A stretch of 63,122 bases of DNA from NCBI GenBank assembly GCA_021815805.1, contig JAKAZQ010000012.1, positions 1 to 63,122 of the forward strand, in the 5' to 3' direction. Below the pieces are notes generated by a model. That model was given only the letters and a program-made list of their open reading frames with translations, did not search any database and was not told where the DNA came from. Position numbers and translations under genes: made by a program. This document shows positions 7,123 to 18,104 of this stretch, piece after piece. The number at the start of each line of letters is the position of its first letter. Position 1 is the stretch's first letter. Source of the stretch: Pseudomonadota bacterium (GTDB lineage: Bacteria; Pseudomonadota; Gammaproteobacteria; Burkholderiales; Burkholderiaceae_C).

Positions 7123-9174
7123 TTAGCGAATGAACCAGCCGGACAGCAGCTTGCCCGGGATGAACATCCACATGAACACGACCACGCCTGCGATCATCGC
7201 CAGCGCGTAGTAATAGATGAAGCCGGTCTGCAACCGGCGCATCAGCCCGGCCGCGACACCCACCAGGCGCGCCGTGCCGTTGACCAGCACGCCGTCGATC
7301 AGCCCGGCGTCGCCGCCCTTCCACAGCCCGCGCCCGATGGCGCGCGCGGCGGCGGCGATGATGTGCTCGTTGATCCAGTCCATGTAGTACTTGTGATCCA
7401 TCAGCACGTACACCGGACGGAACACGCGGGCCATGCTTTCCGGGAACCGCGGGTTGACCATGTACGAGTACCACGCGGTGACGCCGCCGCCGATCGCCAG
7501 CCACAGCGGCAGGTGCGCGAAGGAATCCAGCGCCATGGCCAGCGGGCCGTGGTAATGCGCGGCGAGATCGGCCATCGCGGGGTGCGCCGCCGAATCGATG
7601 CTGATCACGCCCTGGAAGAACGAGCCGAACAGCAGCGGACGGATCGCCACCCAGCCGATCACCGCCGACGGAATCGCCAGCAGCACCAGCGGCAGGGTCA
7701 CGACCCACGGAGACTCGCGCGGCTCGAAGCTGCCGTGGCCGTGGCCATGATCGTCGTGGCCGTGATCGTCATGCGCATGGTCGTCGTGGCCATGGTGCGA
7801 CACCGCGGTGCGGAAGCGCTCCTCGCCATGGAACACCAGGAAATACACGCGGAAGGTGTACAGCGCGGTCACGAACACGCTCGCGGTGACCGCGAAGTAG
7901 GCGAAGCCGGAGCCCGCGAGGTGGCTGGCGCCGACCGCGTCGATGATGCTGTCCTTGGAATAGAAGCCGGAGAACAGCGGCGTGCCGCACAAGGCCAGGC
8001 CGCCGATCAGGAAGGTGATCCACGTCACCGGCATGTACTTGCGCAACCCGCCCATGTGCCGGATGTCCTGGTCGTGGTGCATGCCGATGATCACCGAGCC
8101 GGCGGCCAGGAACAGCAGCGCCTTGAAGAACGCGTGGGTCATCAGGTGGAACATCGCCACCGGGTAGGCGGAGGCGCCCAGCGCGGTGGTCATGTAGCCG
8201 AGTTGCGACAGCGTCGAATAGGCGATGACCCGCTTGATGTCGTTCTGGATCACCCCCAGCAGGCCCATGAACAGCGCGGTGATGCCGCCCAGCACCAGGA
8301 TCAGCGACAGCGTGGTGTTCGACAGTTCGAACAGCGGCGACATGCGCGACACCATGAAGATGCCGGCCGTCACCATGGTCGCGGCGTGGATCAGCGCGGA
8401 AATCGGCGTCGGGCCTTCCATCGAGTCGGGCAGCCAGACATGCAGCGGGAACTGCGCGCTCTTGCCCATCGCGCCGACGAACAGGCAGATGCACATCACG
8501 GTCACCAGCATCCAGTGCGTGCCCGGGAAATGCAGCGTGGCCAGTTGCGGCGCCTTGGCGAACACGTCGGCATAGTTGAGGCTGCCGGTGTAGGCCACCG
8601 CCAGCGCGATGCCCAGCACGAAGCCGAAGTCGCCGACGCGGTTGACCAGGAAGGCCTTCAGGTTCGCGAACACCGCCGATTCCCGCGTGTACCAGAAGCC
8701 GATCAGCAGATACGACACCAGACCGACCGCCTCCCAGCCGAAGAACAGCTGCAGGAAGTTGTTGCTCATCACCAGCATCAGCATGCTGAACGTGAACAGG
8801 CTGATGTAGGCGAAAAAGCGCTGGTAGCCGGGATCGTCGGCCATGTAGCCGATGGTGTAGATGTGCACGCACAGCGACACGAAAGTCACCACCACCATCA
8901 TCAGCGCCGACAGGCTGTCGATCAGGAAGCCCACCTCCATGTGCAGGCTGCCGGCCTGCATCCAGGTGTAGACGCTGCCGTCGTAGCGCGCGCCGCCGAC
9001 GACCTGCCACAGCACGTACAGCGACAGCGCGCACGACAGCGCCACCGAGCCGGTGGTCACGCTGTGCGAAGCGGCGCGCCCGATGGTCTTGCCGAACAGC
9101 CCGGCGACGATGGCGCCGACCAGCGGAGCCAGCGCGATGACGAGCAACAGCGTGGGATTGATGGTGCCAGCCAT
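7123..9174 (-). CDS. nuoL: NADH-quinone oxidoreductase subunit L
   Basis: Largest antiporter-like subunit and the one with the long lateral helix at the C-terminus; 683 residues. Core motifs: GWEAVGLVSYLLIGFWY, the Lys/Arg-rich NLKAFLVNRVGD, FPLHVWLPDSMEGPTPISAL, and VIQNDIKRVIAYSTLSQLGY. An unusual His/Asp-rich loop (HHGHDDHAHDDHG and onward) occupies residues about 460-481 between membrane helices; see findings. Its start is 1 nt from the nuoK stop codon, so translation is probably coupled. Confidence 0.97.
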   Translation of the reverse strand: MAGTINPTLLLVIALAPLVGAIVAGLFGKTIGRAASHSVTTGSVALSCALSLYVLWQVVGGARYDGSVYTWMQAGSLHMEVGFLIDSLSALMMVVVTFVSLCVHIYTIGYMADDPGYQRFFAYISLFTFSMLMLVMSNNFLQLFFGWEAVGLVSYLLIGFWYTRESAVFANLKAFLVNRVGDFGFVLGIALAVAYTGSLNYADVFAKAPQLATLHFPGTHWMLVTVMCICLFVGAMGKSAQFPLHVWLPDSMEGPTPISALIHAATMVTAGIFMVSRMSPLFELSNTTLSLILVLGGITALFMGLLGVIQNDIKRVIAYSTLSQLGYMTTALGASAYPVAMFHLMTHAFFKALLFLAAGSVIIGMHHDQDIRHMGGLRKYMPVTWITFLIGGLALCGTPLFSGFYSKDSIIDAVGASHLAGSGFAYFAVTASVFVTALYTFRVYFLVFHGEERFRTAVSHHGHDDHAHDDHGHDDHGHGHGSFEPRESPWVVTLPLVLLAIPSAVIGWVAIRPLLFGSFFQGVISIDSAAHPAMADLAAHYHGPLAMALDSFAHLPLWLAIGGGVTAWYSYMVNPRFPESMARVFRPVYVLMDHKYYMDWINEHIIAAAARAIGRGLWKGGDAGLIDGVLVNGTARLVGVAAGLMRRLQTGFIYYYALAMIAGVVVFMWMFIPGKLLSGWFIR

Positions 9175-9175
9175 G

Positions 9176-9490
9176 TCAGCCCTTGAGGGAATCGAGTTCG
9201 TCGACGTTGATGGTCGACAGGTTGCGGAACAGGACGACCAGGATGGCCAGTCCGATCGCCGACTCGGCCGCGGCGACAGTCAGGATGAAGAACACGAACA
9301 CCTGTCCGGCCATGTCCTGCAGGTAGTGCGAGAACGCGACGAAGTTCAGGTTCACCGCCAGCAGCATGAGCTCGATGGCCATGAGCAGCACCAGCAGGTT
9401 GCGGCGATTCAGGAAGATCCCGACCACCGAGATGGCGAACAGGATGGCGCCCAGCACCAGATAGTGCGCGAGACTGAGTGATCCGAGCAT
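9176..9490 (-). CDS. nuoK: NADH-quinone oxidoreductase subunit K
   Basis: Small three-helix membrane subunit linking the antiporter arm to the quinone module. Strongly conserved segments [19 protein letters not shown] and [18 protein letters not shown] carry the two membrane Glu residues needed for proton coupling. I placed the start at the ATG at 9490 (104 residues, normal length); the longer open frame upstream overlaps nuoJ. It follows nuoJ by 5 nt. Confidence 0.96.
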   Translation of the reverse strand: MLGSLSLAHYLVLGAILFAISVVGIFLNRRNLLVLLMAIELMLLAVNLNFVAFSHYLQDMAGQVFVFFILTVAAAESAIGLAILVVLFRNLSTINVDELDSLKG

Positions 9491-9495
9491 GACGC

Positions 9496-10161
9496 TTATT
9501 CCCCCTTGTCGGCTGCGGCCGGCGCCGCCGCCGGCGCGTTCGCCGGCATGCGCACCAGGCGCACGCGGTCGTTGCGGCGCACGCGCAGCTGGTCGGCCAC
9601 GCGCACGGTCTTGGTGTCCTTGCGCCGGCGCAGGGTCAGCGCGATCGCGGCGATGATCGCCACCAGCAGGATGACCGCCGCGATCTCCACCGGGTACAGG
9701 TAGGCGCCGTAGAGCACGCGCCCCAGCAGTTCGGTGTTCGGCACATTCGCCGCGGCGTGCGCAACCGGCGTCAGCGCCTGGCCGCCGATCTGCGCGGCGG
9801 CGGTCGCGCCGCCGATCTGGAAGGCCTGCATCAGCACCGCCGCCATTTCCAGCACGATGAACACGCCGACCAGCGCGGCCACCGGGAAGTAGCGCCAGAA
9901 ACCCTCGCGCATGCGGTCGACGTTGATGTCCAGCATCATGACCACGAACAGGAACAGCACCATCACCGCGCCCACGTACACCAGCACCAGCACGATGGAC
10001 AGGAACTCCGCCTCCAGCAGCATCCAGATGGTCGACGCCTGGAAGAAGGCCAGCACCAGGTACAGGGCGGCATGCACCGTGTTGCGCACGGTGATCACGC
10101 GGAAGGCCGCGAACAGCAGCACGGCCGAGAACAGATAGAACAACGCGGTGGGGATGGTCAT
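9496..10161 (-). CDS. nuoJ: NADH-quinone oxidoreductase subunit J
   Basis: Five-helix membrane subunit of complex I. The N-terminal part ([20 protein letters not shown], then [20 protein letters not shown]) and the [15 protein letters not shown] segment, which includes the helix with the pi-bulge, are typical. After the last membrane helix, about residue 175, there is a basic tail ending in an Ala/Pro-rich stretch, common in betaproteobacterial NuoJ. The 129-nt gap to nuoI (10162-10290) is GC-rich and holds no gene. Confidence 0.95.
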   Translation of the reverse strand: MTIPTALFYLFSAVLLFAAFRVITVRNTVHAALYLVLAFFQASTIWMLLEAEFLSIVLVLVYVGAVMVLFLFVVMMLDINVDRMREGFWRYFPVAALVGVFIVLEMAAVLMQAFQIGGATAAAQIGGQALTPVAHAAANVPNTELLGRVLYGAYLYPVEIAAVILLVAIIAAIALTLRRRKDTKTVRVADQLRVRRNDRVRLVRMPANAPAAAPAAADKGE

Positions 10162-10290
10162 GGCGTTTGGTCGAATTGCGACGCGTGGACGGGCTTCCGG
10201 GAGGGGGCGTCCCGGCCCCGCTGCGCGCGCCCCGTACGGACAAGGCTGCGGGTGCCGCGTCGCCGGGCGCGCGGGCCCGGCGCGGGGGCC

Positions 10291-10779
10291 TCAGCGATAC
10301 GGTGCGTCGGCCTCCTTGTTGGGCGCGATCTCGTGTTCGTAGCGATCGCCGACGGCCAGCAGCATTTCCTTGGTGAAGTACAGGTCACCGCGCTGCTCGC
10401 CGTGGTATTCGAAGATGTGGGTTTCGACGATCGAGTCCACCGGGCAGCTCTCTTCGCAGAAACCACAGAAGATGCACTTGGTCAGGTCGATGTCGTAGCG
10501 CGTGGTGCGCCGCGTGCCGTCGTCGCGCTGCGCGCTCTCGATGGTGATGGCCAGCGCCGGGCACACCGCCTCGCACAGCTTGCAGGCGATGCAGCGCTCC
10601 TCGCCGTTCGGGTAGCGGCGCAACGCGTGCAGGCCGCGGAAACGCGGCGACATCGGAGTCTTTTCCTCCGGATACTGCACCGTGATCTTGCGGCGAAACG
10701 CGTACTTTCCGGTCAGGGCCATGCCCTTGAACAGTTCGACCAGGAAAAAGCTGTTGAAGGTATCGAGTACTGCGGACAT
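10291..10779 (-). CDS. nuoI: NADH-quinone oxidoreductase subunit I, 2x[4Fe-4S]
   Basis: Ferredoxin-like subunit carrying clusters N6a and N6b. Both complete binding motifs are present: [12 protein letters not shown] and [12 protein letters not shown], each CxxCxxCxxxCP. The family-typical basic amphipathic N-terminus is retained. Length of 162 residues is normal. It starts 13 nt after nuoH. Confidence 0.97.
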   Translation of the reverse strand: MSAVLDTFNSFFLVELFKGMALTGKYAFRRKITVQYPEEKTPMSPRFRGLHALRRYPNGEERCIACKLCEAVCPALAITIESAQRDDGTRRTTRYDIDLTKCIFCGFCEESCPVDSIVETHIFEYHGEQRGDLYFTKEMLLAVGDRYEHEIAPNKEADAPYR

Positions 10780-10792
10780 CGCTCGCTCCGAT

Positions 10793-11854
10793 TCAGTTCC
10801 AGATCGACCAGGGGGTCTGCATCCACGCGCCGATCACCACCAACCACACCAGCGTCACGGGAATGAAGATCTTCCAGCCCAGGCGCATGATCTGGTCGTA
10901 GCGATAGCGCGGGAAGGTCGCACGCACCCACAGGAACATGGTCACCAGCACGAAGGCCTTCAGGCCAAGCCAGATCCACCCCGGGATGAACGACAGCGCG
11001 GCCACCGGAGCATCCCAGCCGCCGAAGAACATGATCGCGGCGAGAAACGACACCAGGATCATGTTGGCGTACTCGGCGAGGAAGAACAGCGCGAACGACA
11101 TCCCCGCGTACTCCACCATGTGCCCGGCGACGATCTCCGACTCGCCCTCGACCACGTCGAAGGGGTGGCGATTCGTCTCGGCGATGCCCGAGATCATGTA
11201 CACCATCAGGATCGGCAGCAACGGCAGCCAGTTCCACGACAGCAGGTTCAGGCCCATCGCGGCGAAGCGCCCGTGCTGCTGGCCGACGACGATCTGCGTC
11301 AGGTTGAGGCTGCCCGAGACCATCAGCACGACCACCAGGCAGAAGCCCATGGCGATCTCGTAGCTGACCATCTGGGCCGACGCGCGCATCGCGCCGAGGA
11401 AGGCGTACTTGGAGTTCGACGACCAGCCGGCGATGATCACCCCGTACACCTCGATGGACGTGATGGCCATCAGCAGCAGCAGTCCGGCGTTGACGTTGGC
11501 CAGCGCGACATCCGGCCCGAACGGCACCACCGACCACGCGGCAAGCGCCGGCATCAGGGCCATGATCGGCCCGAGCACGAACAGGAAACGATTGGCGCGC
11601 GTCGGGACGACGATTTCCTTGAAGATGAACTTGAGCCCGTCGGCGATCGGCTGCAGCAGTCCGAACGGCCCGACCCGGTTCGGTCCGATGCGGACCTGGA
11701 TCCAGCCGATGACCTTGCGCTCCCACAGGGTCAGGTAGGCGACCGCGCCGAACAGCGGCAGCACGATGACGACGATCCGGATGACGGCCCAGATCACCGG
11801 CCAGGCCACCGGGCCCATGAGCTTGAGACCACCGGAAGTGAAGGCGTCGAGCAT
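10793..11854 (-). CDS. nuoH: NADH-quinone oxidoreductase subunit H
   Basis: Membrane subunit forming much of the quinone-binding cavity; 353 residues with eight or more membrane helices. Recognisable segments are [34 protein letters not shown], the acidic loop [18 protein letters not shown] and the C-terminal [18 protein letters not shown]. The start lies 3 nt after the nuoG stop. Confidence 0.97.
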   Translation of the reverse strand: MLDAFTSGGLKLMGPVAWPVIWAVIRIVVIVLPLFGAVAYLTLWERKVIGWIQVRIGPNRVGPFGLLQPIADGLKFIFKEIVVPTRANRFLFVLGPIMALMPALAAWSVVPFGPDVALANVNAGLLLLMAITSIEVYGVIIAGWSSNSKYAFLGAMRASAQMVSYEIAMGFCLVVVLMVSGSLNLTQIVVGQQHGRFAAMGLNLLSWNWLPLLPILMVYMISGIAETNRHPFDVVEGESEIVAGHMVEYAGMSFALFFLAEYANMILVSFLAAIMFFGGWDAPVAALSFIPGWIWLGLKAFVLVTMFLWVRATFPRYRYDQIMRLGWKIFIPVTLVWLVVIGAWMQTPWSIWN

Positions 11855-11857
11855 GGT

Positions 11858-14200
11858 TCAGACCTTCTGCAGTTGAACGCGACCGAACATCGGGCCCAGT
11901 GCCTGCGTGGCCCCCTGCGCCGCGGCGATGCGCACCACCCCGCTGGCCAGGCGCGCATCCAGGCGCGCCGGCAAATCCACGCTGGCCGCGCCCTGCTGCA
12001 CGCGCACCAGCGCGCCGGGTTGCAGTCCGAGGGCTTCCCAGGCGTCGCGCGGCAGCGCGATCTGGCCCGCGCGCTGGCCGTCGACCGTGCGCTGCAGCGA
12101 CGGTGCGCGACGCACGATGGCATCGCTCGAATACACCGGCACGTCGGCGATGCGCTCGAACTCCTGCGTCGTCGCGCCGGCTGCGCCGAGTTCGAGTTGC
12201 GCCGGCAGCGCCGCGGGCGCCGCGGCCAGCGCCGCGGCCACGTCGACGCCGCGCAGCGCGGCCTCGCGCACCTGCTCGGCGGTGTCGTACTCGAACCCGG
12301 GCAGCCCGAGCTGGTTGCCGAGCACGCGCAGCACCTTCCACGCCGGGCGCGACATGCCGAGCGACGGAGCGACCTGCTGGAACGACTGCAGGCGACCCTC
12401 GCAATTGAACAGGCTGCCGGCGGTCTCGCTGAACGGCGCGACGGGCAGCATCACCTGCGCCGTCTGCTCGAGCAGCGGATTGCGATAGGCGCTCAGCGCC
12501 ACGACAAAGGCGCTGCGCGCCAGCGCGGCGGCGGCGGCGGCGCCGTCGAACAGATCCAGGTCGGGCTCGACGCCCATCACGATCAGCGCGTTCGGCGGGT
12601 TGTGCAGCATCTGCGCCGCCCCCAGTCCGGCAGCGCGCGGCACGGCGCCGAGCAGATGCGCGCCCACGCTGTTGCCGGCCTCGACGGTATGCCCGAAGGC
12701 CACGCCTGCGGTATGGGCGATCCAGCGCGCAAGCGCCTCCAGCGTGGCGGCCTGCGGATGCTGCGTCGCCGCATTGCCCAGCCAGACCACGGCCTGCTGC
12801 CTGCCGAGCAGGCTGGCCGCGACGTCACGCGCATCCTGCGACGGCGCGATGCCCGCGAGCTGCGCGGGGCGCGCCACGCCGGCGGCGTCGGCCACCGCGG
12901 CGGCGATCCCGGCGAGTTGCGCCCCCCAGGCGCTGGGCGCGCACACCAGCGCCCGGTGCAGCGGCATCAGCGCGTCGTCGCCGCTGGCATGCAATACGCT
13001 TACCTGCGCTCCGGCGCGCGCCGCGCGCCGCAGGCGCGCCGCCAGCAGCGGATGATCCTTGCGCAGGAACGAGCCGACCACGAGGGCCGACTGCAACTGC
13101 CCCACGTCGGTCAGCGCGACACCCAGCGACGGCACGCCCAGCCCCGGCGCGGCGTCGCTGCGGCGCAGCCGGGTGTCGATGTTCTCGCTGCCCAGCGCGC
13201 GCACGATGCGCCCGAGCAGGTACAGCTCCTCGTTGGTCGAGGCCGGCGAGGCCAGCGCGCCCAGCGCCTGCGGGCCCTCGACCTCGAGCACGCGCTTGAG
13301 ACCGTCGGCGACGAACTGCAGCGCGCTCGGCCAGTCGACCTCGCGCCATTCGCCCTCGTCGCGCACCATCGGCAGGCTCAGGCGGTCGGCGCTGGCCAGG
13401 CCTTCGTAGCTGAAGCGGTCGCGGTCCGAGATCCAGCACTCGTTGACCGCCTCGTTGGTCTGGGGCACCACGCGCACGACCTTGTTCGCCTTGATCTGCA
13501 TGACCACGTTGGCGCCAAGGCTGTCGTGCGGGCTCACCGAAGCGCGACGCGAAAGCTCCCACGGGCGCGCGCCGAAACGGAACGGCTTGCTGGTCAGCGC
13601 GCCGACCGGGCAGAGGTCGATCATGTTGCCCGACAGCTCCGACTCGATCGAGCCCTCGAGAAAGGTCGTGATCTCCGAATGCTCGCCGCGATGGGCCATG
13701 CCCAGTTCCATGAGCCCGGCGACCTCCTGGCCGAAGCGCACGCAGCGGGTGCAGTGGATGCAGCGGGTCATCTCTTCCATGCCCACCAGCGGCCCGGCGT
13801 TCTTGTGGAACACCACGCGCTTTTCCTCGTGGTAGCGCGAACTCGACGCGCCGTAACCCACCGCCAGATCCTGCAGCTGGCACTCGCCGCCCTGGTCGCA
13901 GATGGGACAGTCCAGCGGGTGGTTGATCAGCAGGAACTCCATCACCCCTTTCTGCGCCTGCAGCGCGCGCTCCGAGCGGGTGCGCACGATCATGCCCTGG
14001 GCCACCGGCGTGGCGCAGGCCGGCAGCGGCTTGGGCGCCTTCTCGACGTCGACCAGGCACATGCGGCAGTTGGCCGCGATCGACAGCTTGGGGTGGTAGC
14101 AGAAGTGCGGCACGTACACATCGAGCTTGCGCGCGGCATCCATGACCATGGAGCCTTCAGGCACCTCGACCTTGTGACCGTCGATTTCGAGTTCAACCAT
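11858..14200 (-). CDS. nuoG: NADH-quinone oxidoreductase subunit G
   Basis: Iron-sulfur subunit of the peripheral arm. The first 250 residues contain the [2Fe-2S] ferredoxin motif (CYHPK, then CRMC and the later Cys in ACATPV), the His-ligated N5 region DCPICDQGGECQLQD and CIHCTRCVRFG. The remaining 500 residues are the degenerate molybdopterin-oxidoreductase domain. I start at the ATG at 14200 (MVELEIDGHKVEVPEG), matching family N-termini, rather than the longer open frame. A 129-nt gap separates it from nuoF. Confidence 0.96.
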   Translation of the reverse strand: MVELEIDGHKVEVPEGSMVMDAARKLDVYVPHFCYHPKLSIAANCRMCLVDVEKAPKPLPACATPVAQGMIVRTRSERALQAQKGVMEFLLINHPLDCPICDQGGECQLQDLAVGYGASSSRYHEEKRVVFHKNAGPLVGMEEMTRCIHCTRCVRFGQEVAGLMELGMAHRGEHSEITTFLEGSIESELSGNMIDLCPVGALTSKPFRFGARPWELSRRASVSPHDSLGANVVMQIKANKVVRVVPQTNEAVNECWISDRDRFSYEGLASADRLSLPMVRDEGEWREVDWPSALQFVADGLKRVLEVEGPQALGALASPASTNEELYLLGRIVRALGSENIDTRLRRSDAAPGLGVPSLGVALTDVGQLQSALVVGSFLRKDHPLLAARLRRAARAGAQVSVLHASGDDALMPLHRALVCAPSAWGAQLAGIAAAVADAAGVARPAQLAGIAPSQDARDVAASLLGRQQAVVWLGNAATQHPQAATLEALARWIAHTAGVAFGHTVEAGNSVGAHLLGAVPRAAGLGAAQMLHNPPNALIVMGVEPDLDLFDGAAAAAALARSAFVVALSAYRNPLLEQTAQVMLPVAPFSETAGSLFNCEGRLQSFQQVAPSLGMSRPAWKVLRVLGNQLGLPGFEYDTAEQVREAALRGVDVAAALAAAPAALPAQLELGAAGATTQEFERIADVPVYSSDAIVRRAPSLQRTVDGQRAGQIALPRDAWEALGLQPGALVRVQQGAASVDLPARLDARLASGVVRIAAAQGATQALGPMFGRVQLQKV

Positions 14201-14329
14201 GACGTCAGAGTCTTTCAGGTAAATGCAGGGCCGCCCCTGGATTCGGGCGCCTTCCCGGCGAGCGCGTCGACCGCGGCGTGGCCGCACGGGCCGCGCCGTC
14301 GCGCACAGGGCCGCGAAGGTGTGCGGAGC

Positions 14330-15664
14330 TCATACGTAGGCCGGCACCAGGCAGGTCTTGTGTTCGATGTGGTGCTCGAACTCGGCGTGGAAATGCCGCA
14401 CGAAGGATTTCACCGGCATCGCCGCGGCGTCGCCCAGCGCGCAGATCGTGCGCCCGGCGATGTTGTCGGACACGGAGTTCAGCAGTTCCAGGTCTTCGGC
14501 GCGGCCCTGGCCGTGCTCGATGCGATGCACCACGCGCCACAGCCAGCCGGTACCCTCGCGGCACGGCGTGCACTGGCCGCACGACTCGTGCTGGTAGAAA
14601 TACGACAGGCGCAGCAGCGACTTGACCATGCAGCGCGAATCGTCGAGCACGATGACCGCCCCCGAGCCGAGCATCGAACCCGCCTTGGAGATCGAGTCGT
14701 AGTCCATGGTGCAGTCCATGATCACCGACGCCGGCAGCACCGGCGCGGACGAACCGCCCGGAATCACCGCCTTGAGTCCGCGCCCGCCGCGCACCCCGCC
14801 GGCGAGCGCCAGCAGTTCGGCGAACGGCGTGCCCATCGGCACCTCGTAGTTGCCCGGGCGCGCCACGTCTCCCGACACCGAGTAGATCTTGGTGCCGCCG
14901 TTGTTCGGCTTGCCCGCCTCGACGTAGGCCGCGGCGCCGTTGCGGATGATCCACGGCACGGCGGCGAAGGTCTCGGTGTTGTTGATGGTCGTCGGCTTGC
15001 CGTACAGGCCGAAGCTGGCGGGGAACGGCGGCTTGAAGCGCGGTTGCCCCTTCTTGCCCTCGAGCGACTCGAGCAGCGCGGTTTCCTCGCCGCAGATGTA
15101 GGCGCCGAAGCCGTGCGACGCGTGCAACTGGAAGTTGAAGCCGCTGCCCAGGATGTTGTCGCCCAGGAAGCCGGCGGCCCGTGCCTCCTCGAGCGCCTGC
15201 TCGAAGCGCTCGTAGTCGGCGAAGATCTCGCCGTGGATGTAGTTGTAGCCGACGCTGATGCCCATCGCGTAGGCGGCGATGGCCATGCCCTCGATCACGA
15301 TGTGCGGGTTGAAGCGCAGGATGTCGCGGTCCTTGAAGGTTCCCGGCTCGCCCTCGTCGGAGTTGCACACCAGGTATTTCTGGCCCGGGAACTGGCGCGG
15401 CATGAAACTCCACTTCAGTCCGGTCGGGAAGCCCGCGCCGCCGCGCCCGCGCAGCGCCGAGGCCTTGACCTCGGCGATCACCTGTTCGGGCGTCATCGCC
15501 GGCTGGCCGTCGGCGCCGAGCACGCGGCGCAGCGCCTGGTAACCGTCGCGCTGCAGGTACTCCTGCAACGCCCAGTTGCGGCCGTCCAGCCCGGCGAGGA
15601 TCTGCGGCCGGATGTGACGCCCGTGGAAACAGGTCTCGGCGCCCTGGGAAGCGAACTTGTTCAC
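14330..15664 (-). CDS. nuoF: NADH-quinone oxidoreductase subunit F
   Basis: NADH- and FMN-binding subunit with cluster N3, the electron entry point of complex I. Motifs in order: [13 protein letters not shown] for [19 protein letters not shown] for [16 protein letters not shown], and the [4Fe-4S] ligands in [15 protein letters not shown] plus the later Cys in [13 protein letters not shown]. The best start is a GTG at 15664 that overlaps the nuoE stop as GTGA; this gives 444 residues, the usual size. Confidence 0.95.
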   Translation of the reverse strand: MNKFASQGAETCFHGRHIRPQILAGLDGRNWALQEYLQRDGYQALRRVLGADGQPAMTPEQVIAEVKASALRGRGGAGFPTGLKWSFMPRQFPGQKYLVCNSDEGEPGTFKDRDILRFNPHIVIEGMAIAAYAMGISVGYNYIHGEIFADYERFEQALEEARAAGFLGDNILGSGFNFQLHASHGFGAYICGEETALLESLEGKKGQPRFKPPFPASFGLYGKPTTINNTETFAAVPWIIRNGAAAYVEAGKPNNGGTKIYSVSGDVARPGNYEVPMGTPFAELLALAGGVRGGRGLKAVIPGGSSAPVLPASVIMDCTMDYDSISKAGSMLGSGAVIVLDDSRCMVKSLLRLSYFYQHESCGQCTPCREGTGWLWRVVHRIEHGQGRAEDLELLNSVSDNIAGRTICALGDAAAMPVKSFVRHFHAEFEHHIEHKTCLVPAYV

Positions 15665-16161
15665 GCCTGCTCTCCCGACTTGGCCTGCGCGCGCAGCGAA
15701 TCGATCAGGGAATCGATGCGCTCGCGGTTGAGAAAACTGCACATGTTGCGGTCGTTGACCAGCGCCACCGGCGCGTCGCCGCAGGCCCCGAGACACTCGC
15801 ATTCCTGCAGCGTGAACACGCCGTCGGCCGTGGTTTCGCCCAGCGCCACGCCCAGCTTCTCGCTCAGGTACTGCGCCGCCTGCGCGCCGCCGCCGAGCTG
15901 GCATGGCAGGTTGGTGCACACGTTCAACTTGAAGCGCCCCACCGGCTTGGTGTTGAACATGTTGTAGAAGGTCACCACCTCGTGCACGGCGATCGGCGGC
16001 ATGCCGATGTACTCGGCCACCTCGACCTCGGACTCCGGGGAGACCCAGCCGCGTTCGAGCTGCACGATGGACAGCGCCGCGATGACGGCAGACTGTCTCT
16101 GGTCGGCCGGATACTTGGCCAGCTCGCGGTCGATGCGCTGGCGGGTGGATTCTGACAGCAT
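15661..16161 (-). CDS. nuoE: NADH-quinone oxidoreductase subunit E
   Basis: Thioredoxin-like [2Fe-2S] subunit carrying cluster N1a, 166 residues. The four ligands are seen in CTNLPC and ECLGAC. The N-terminal helical domain ([20 protein letters not shown]) and [12 protein letters not shown] are typical. The start is the ATG at 16161, 5 nt after nuoD; the open frame continues upstream only as a nuoD shadow. Its stop overlaps the GTG start of nuoF, indicating translational coupling. Confidence 0.95.
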   Translation of the reverse strand: MLSESTRQRIDRELAKYPADQRQSAVIAALSIVQLERGWVSPESEVEVAEYIGMPPIAVHEVVTFYNMFNTKPVGRFKLNVCTNLPCQLGGGAQAAQYLSEKLGVALGETTADGVFTLQECECLGACGDAPVALVNDRNMCSFLNRERIDSLIDSLRAQAKSGEQA

Positions 16162-16166
16162 GGGTG

Positions 16167-17420
16167 TTATCGATCGATTTCGCCGAACACGATGTCCATC
16201 GTGCCGATGATGGCCACGGCATCGGCAATCATGTGCCCGCGGGACATTTCGTCCATCGCGGCCAGATGCGGGAAGCCGGGGGCGCGGATCTTCAGGCGGA
16301 ACGGCTTGTTCGCACCGTCGGACACGAGGTAGATGCCGAATTCGCCCTTCGGGTGTTCGACGCCGGCGTAGGCCTCGCCCTCGGGCACGTGGAAACCTTC
16401 GGAGAACAGCTTGAAGTGGTGGATCAGGTCCTCCATGCTGGTCTTCATCTGCACCCGCGACGGAGGCGCCACCTTGTGGTTGTCGGTGATCACCGGGCCC
16501 GGGTTGGCGCGCAGCCACTGCACGCACTGCTGGACGATGCGATTGGACTGCCGCATCTCCTCGACACGCACCAGGTAGCGGTCGTAGCAGTCTCCGGTCT
16601 TGCCGACCGGGATGTCGAAGTCCATGCGGTCATAGACGTCGTAGGGCTGCTGCTTGCGCAGATCCCACTCGATGCCCGAGCCGCGCAGCATCGGACCCGA
16701 GAAGCCCAGCTGCAGCGCGCGCTCCGGCGTCACCACGCCGATGCCCACGGTGCGCTGCTTCCAGATGCGGTTGTCGGTGAGCAGGGTCTCGTATTCGTCG
16801 ACGTACTTCGGGAAGCGCTTGGTGAAGTCGTCGATGAAATCGAGCACCGAACCCTGGCGGTTGGCGTTCAGCGCCTCCACCTCGCGCGGCCCGCGCACGC
16901 TCGACGCACGGTACTGCGGCATGCGGTCCGGCAGGTCGCGGTACACGCCGCCCGGGCGGAAATAGGCCGCGTGCATGCGCGCGCCCGAGGCCGCCTCGTA
17001 GACGTCGAACAGGTCCTCGCGCTCGCGGAAGGCGTACAGGAACACCGTCATCGCGCCGCAGTCCAGCGCGTGCGCGCCCAGCCACAGCAGGTGGTTGAGC
17101 AGGCGCGTGATCTCCGCGAACATCACGCGGATGTACTGCGCGCGGATCGGCACCTCGACGCCGAGCAGCTTCTCGATGGCCAGCACGTAGGCGTGCTCGT
17201 TGCACATCATCGAGACGTAGTCCAGGCGGTCCATGTACGGCAGTGCCTGGATGAAGGTGCGGGTCTCCGCCAGCTTCTCGGTGGCGCGGTGCAGCAGCCC
17301 GATGTGCGGGTCGGCGCGCTGGATCACCTCGCCGTCGAGTTCGAGCACCAGGCGCAGCACGCCGTGCGCCGAGGGGTGCTGGGGTCCGAAGTTGAGGGTG
17401 TAGTTCTTGATCTCGGCCAT
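16167..17420 (-). CDS. nuoD: NADH-quinone oxidoreductase subunit D
   Basis: 49-kDa subunit lining the quinone site, related to hydrogenase large subunits but without the nickel cysteines. Conserved features: [20 protein letters not shown] with the quinone-site His, [17 protein letters not shown]-type quinone region variant [18 protein letters not shown], and the C-terminal DIVFGEIDR ending. The 417-residue length is exact for the family. It is separate from nuoC, not fused as in E. coli. Confidence 0.97.
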   Translation of the reverse strand: MAEIKNYTLNFGPQHPSAHGVLRLVLELDGEVIQRADPHIGLLHRATEKLAETRTFIQALPYMDRLDYVSMMCNEHAYVLAIEKLLGVEVPIRAQYIRVMFAEITRLLNHLLWLGAHALDCGAMTVFLYAFREREDLFDVYEAASGARMHAAYFRPGGVYRDLPDRMPQYRASSVRGPREVEALNANRQGSVLDFIDDFTKRFPKYVDEYETLLTDNRIWKQRTVGIGVVTPERALQLGFSGPMLRGSGIEWDLRKQQPYDVYDRMDFDIPVGKTGDCYDRYLVRVEEMRQSNRIVQQCVQWLRANPGPVITDNHKVAPPSRVQMKTSMEDLIHHFKLFSEGFHVPEGEAYAGVEHPKGEFGIYLVSDGANKPFRLKIRAPGFPHLAAMDEMSRGHMIADAVAIIGTMDIVFGEIDR

Positions 17421-17435
17421 GTCCGTTCCAGTGTC

Positions 17436-18059
17436 TCAGGCCTGGGGTTGCTTGCGCTCGCGCGGCAGGTCGCCGTAACCCGGCTCGCGCACCACGCGCG
17501 GCACGATCTCGCGCGGCTCGATGGTCACCGGCTGGTACACGACACGCCGCGCCTCGGGGTCGTAGCGCATCTCCACCGTGCCGCTGATCGGAAAATCCTT
17601 GCGGAACGGATGACCGATGAAACCGTAGTCGGTGAGCAGGCGCCGCAGATCCTCGTGGCCCTCGAACACCACGCCGTACAGGTCGAAGGCCTCGCGCTCG
17701 TACCAGTTGGCGCTGTTCCACACCGGGTTGATCGACGCCAGCACCGGCAGGTCGTCGTCCGGACACCAGACGCGCACGCGCAGGCGCTGGTTGTTGCGCA
17801 CCGACAGCAGGTGCAGCACCACCGCGAACCGCGGCCCGTCGCGCAGGCCGTCGCCCCAGCCGTGGTAGTCGACGGCGCACAGATCGAGCAGTTGCTCGAA
17901 GTGCAGCGCAGGGCTGTCGCGCAGCATGGTGCAGGCCTCGACGTAGGAGGCCGCGGCCACTTCGATGGTGATCTCACCCAGGTCTGCCTGCAGGCGCAGC
18001 AGGCGCTCGCCGAGTTGCTGTCGCAGGTCGTCTTGAAGCCGTTCGAGGTTGCTGGACAT
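17436..18059 (-). CDS. nuoC: NADH-quinone oxidoreductase subunit C
   Basis: 30-kDa peripheral subunit without cofactors. The signature region [20 protein letters not shown] followed by [15 protein letters not shown] is intact. The first 60 residues are more variable, as usual. Length of 207 residues is normal. It lies 45 nt after nuoB and 15 nt before nuoD. Confidence 0.96.
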   Translation of the reverse strand: MSSNLERLQDDLRQQLGERLLRLQADLGEITIEVAAASYVEACTMLRDSPALHFEQLLDLCAVDYHGWGDGLRDGPRFAVVLHLLSVRNNQRLRVRVWCPDDDLPVLASINPVWNSANWYEREAFDLYGVVFEGHEDLRRLLTDYGFIGHPFRKDFPISGTVEMRYDPEARRVVYQPVTIEPREIVPRVVREPGYGDLPRERKQPQA

Positions 18060-18104
18060 CGGGGGGAAGCTGGCTGGAGAGAAGAGCCTTGCGCGGCGCG
18101 CAGG

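Noticed and set aside
10682..15967. 1761-codon open frame on the plus strand
   Set aside because: Shadow of nuoF, nuoG, nuoH and part of nuoI/nuoE on the minus strand. His/Gln/Arg-rich composition without domains is typical of antisense frames in GC-rich DNA.
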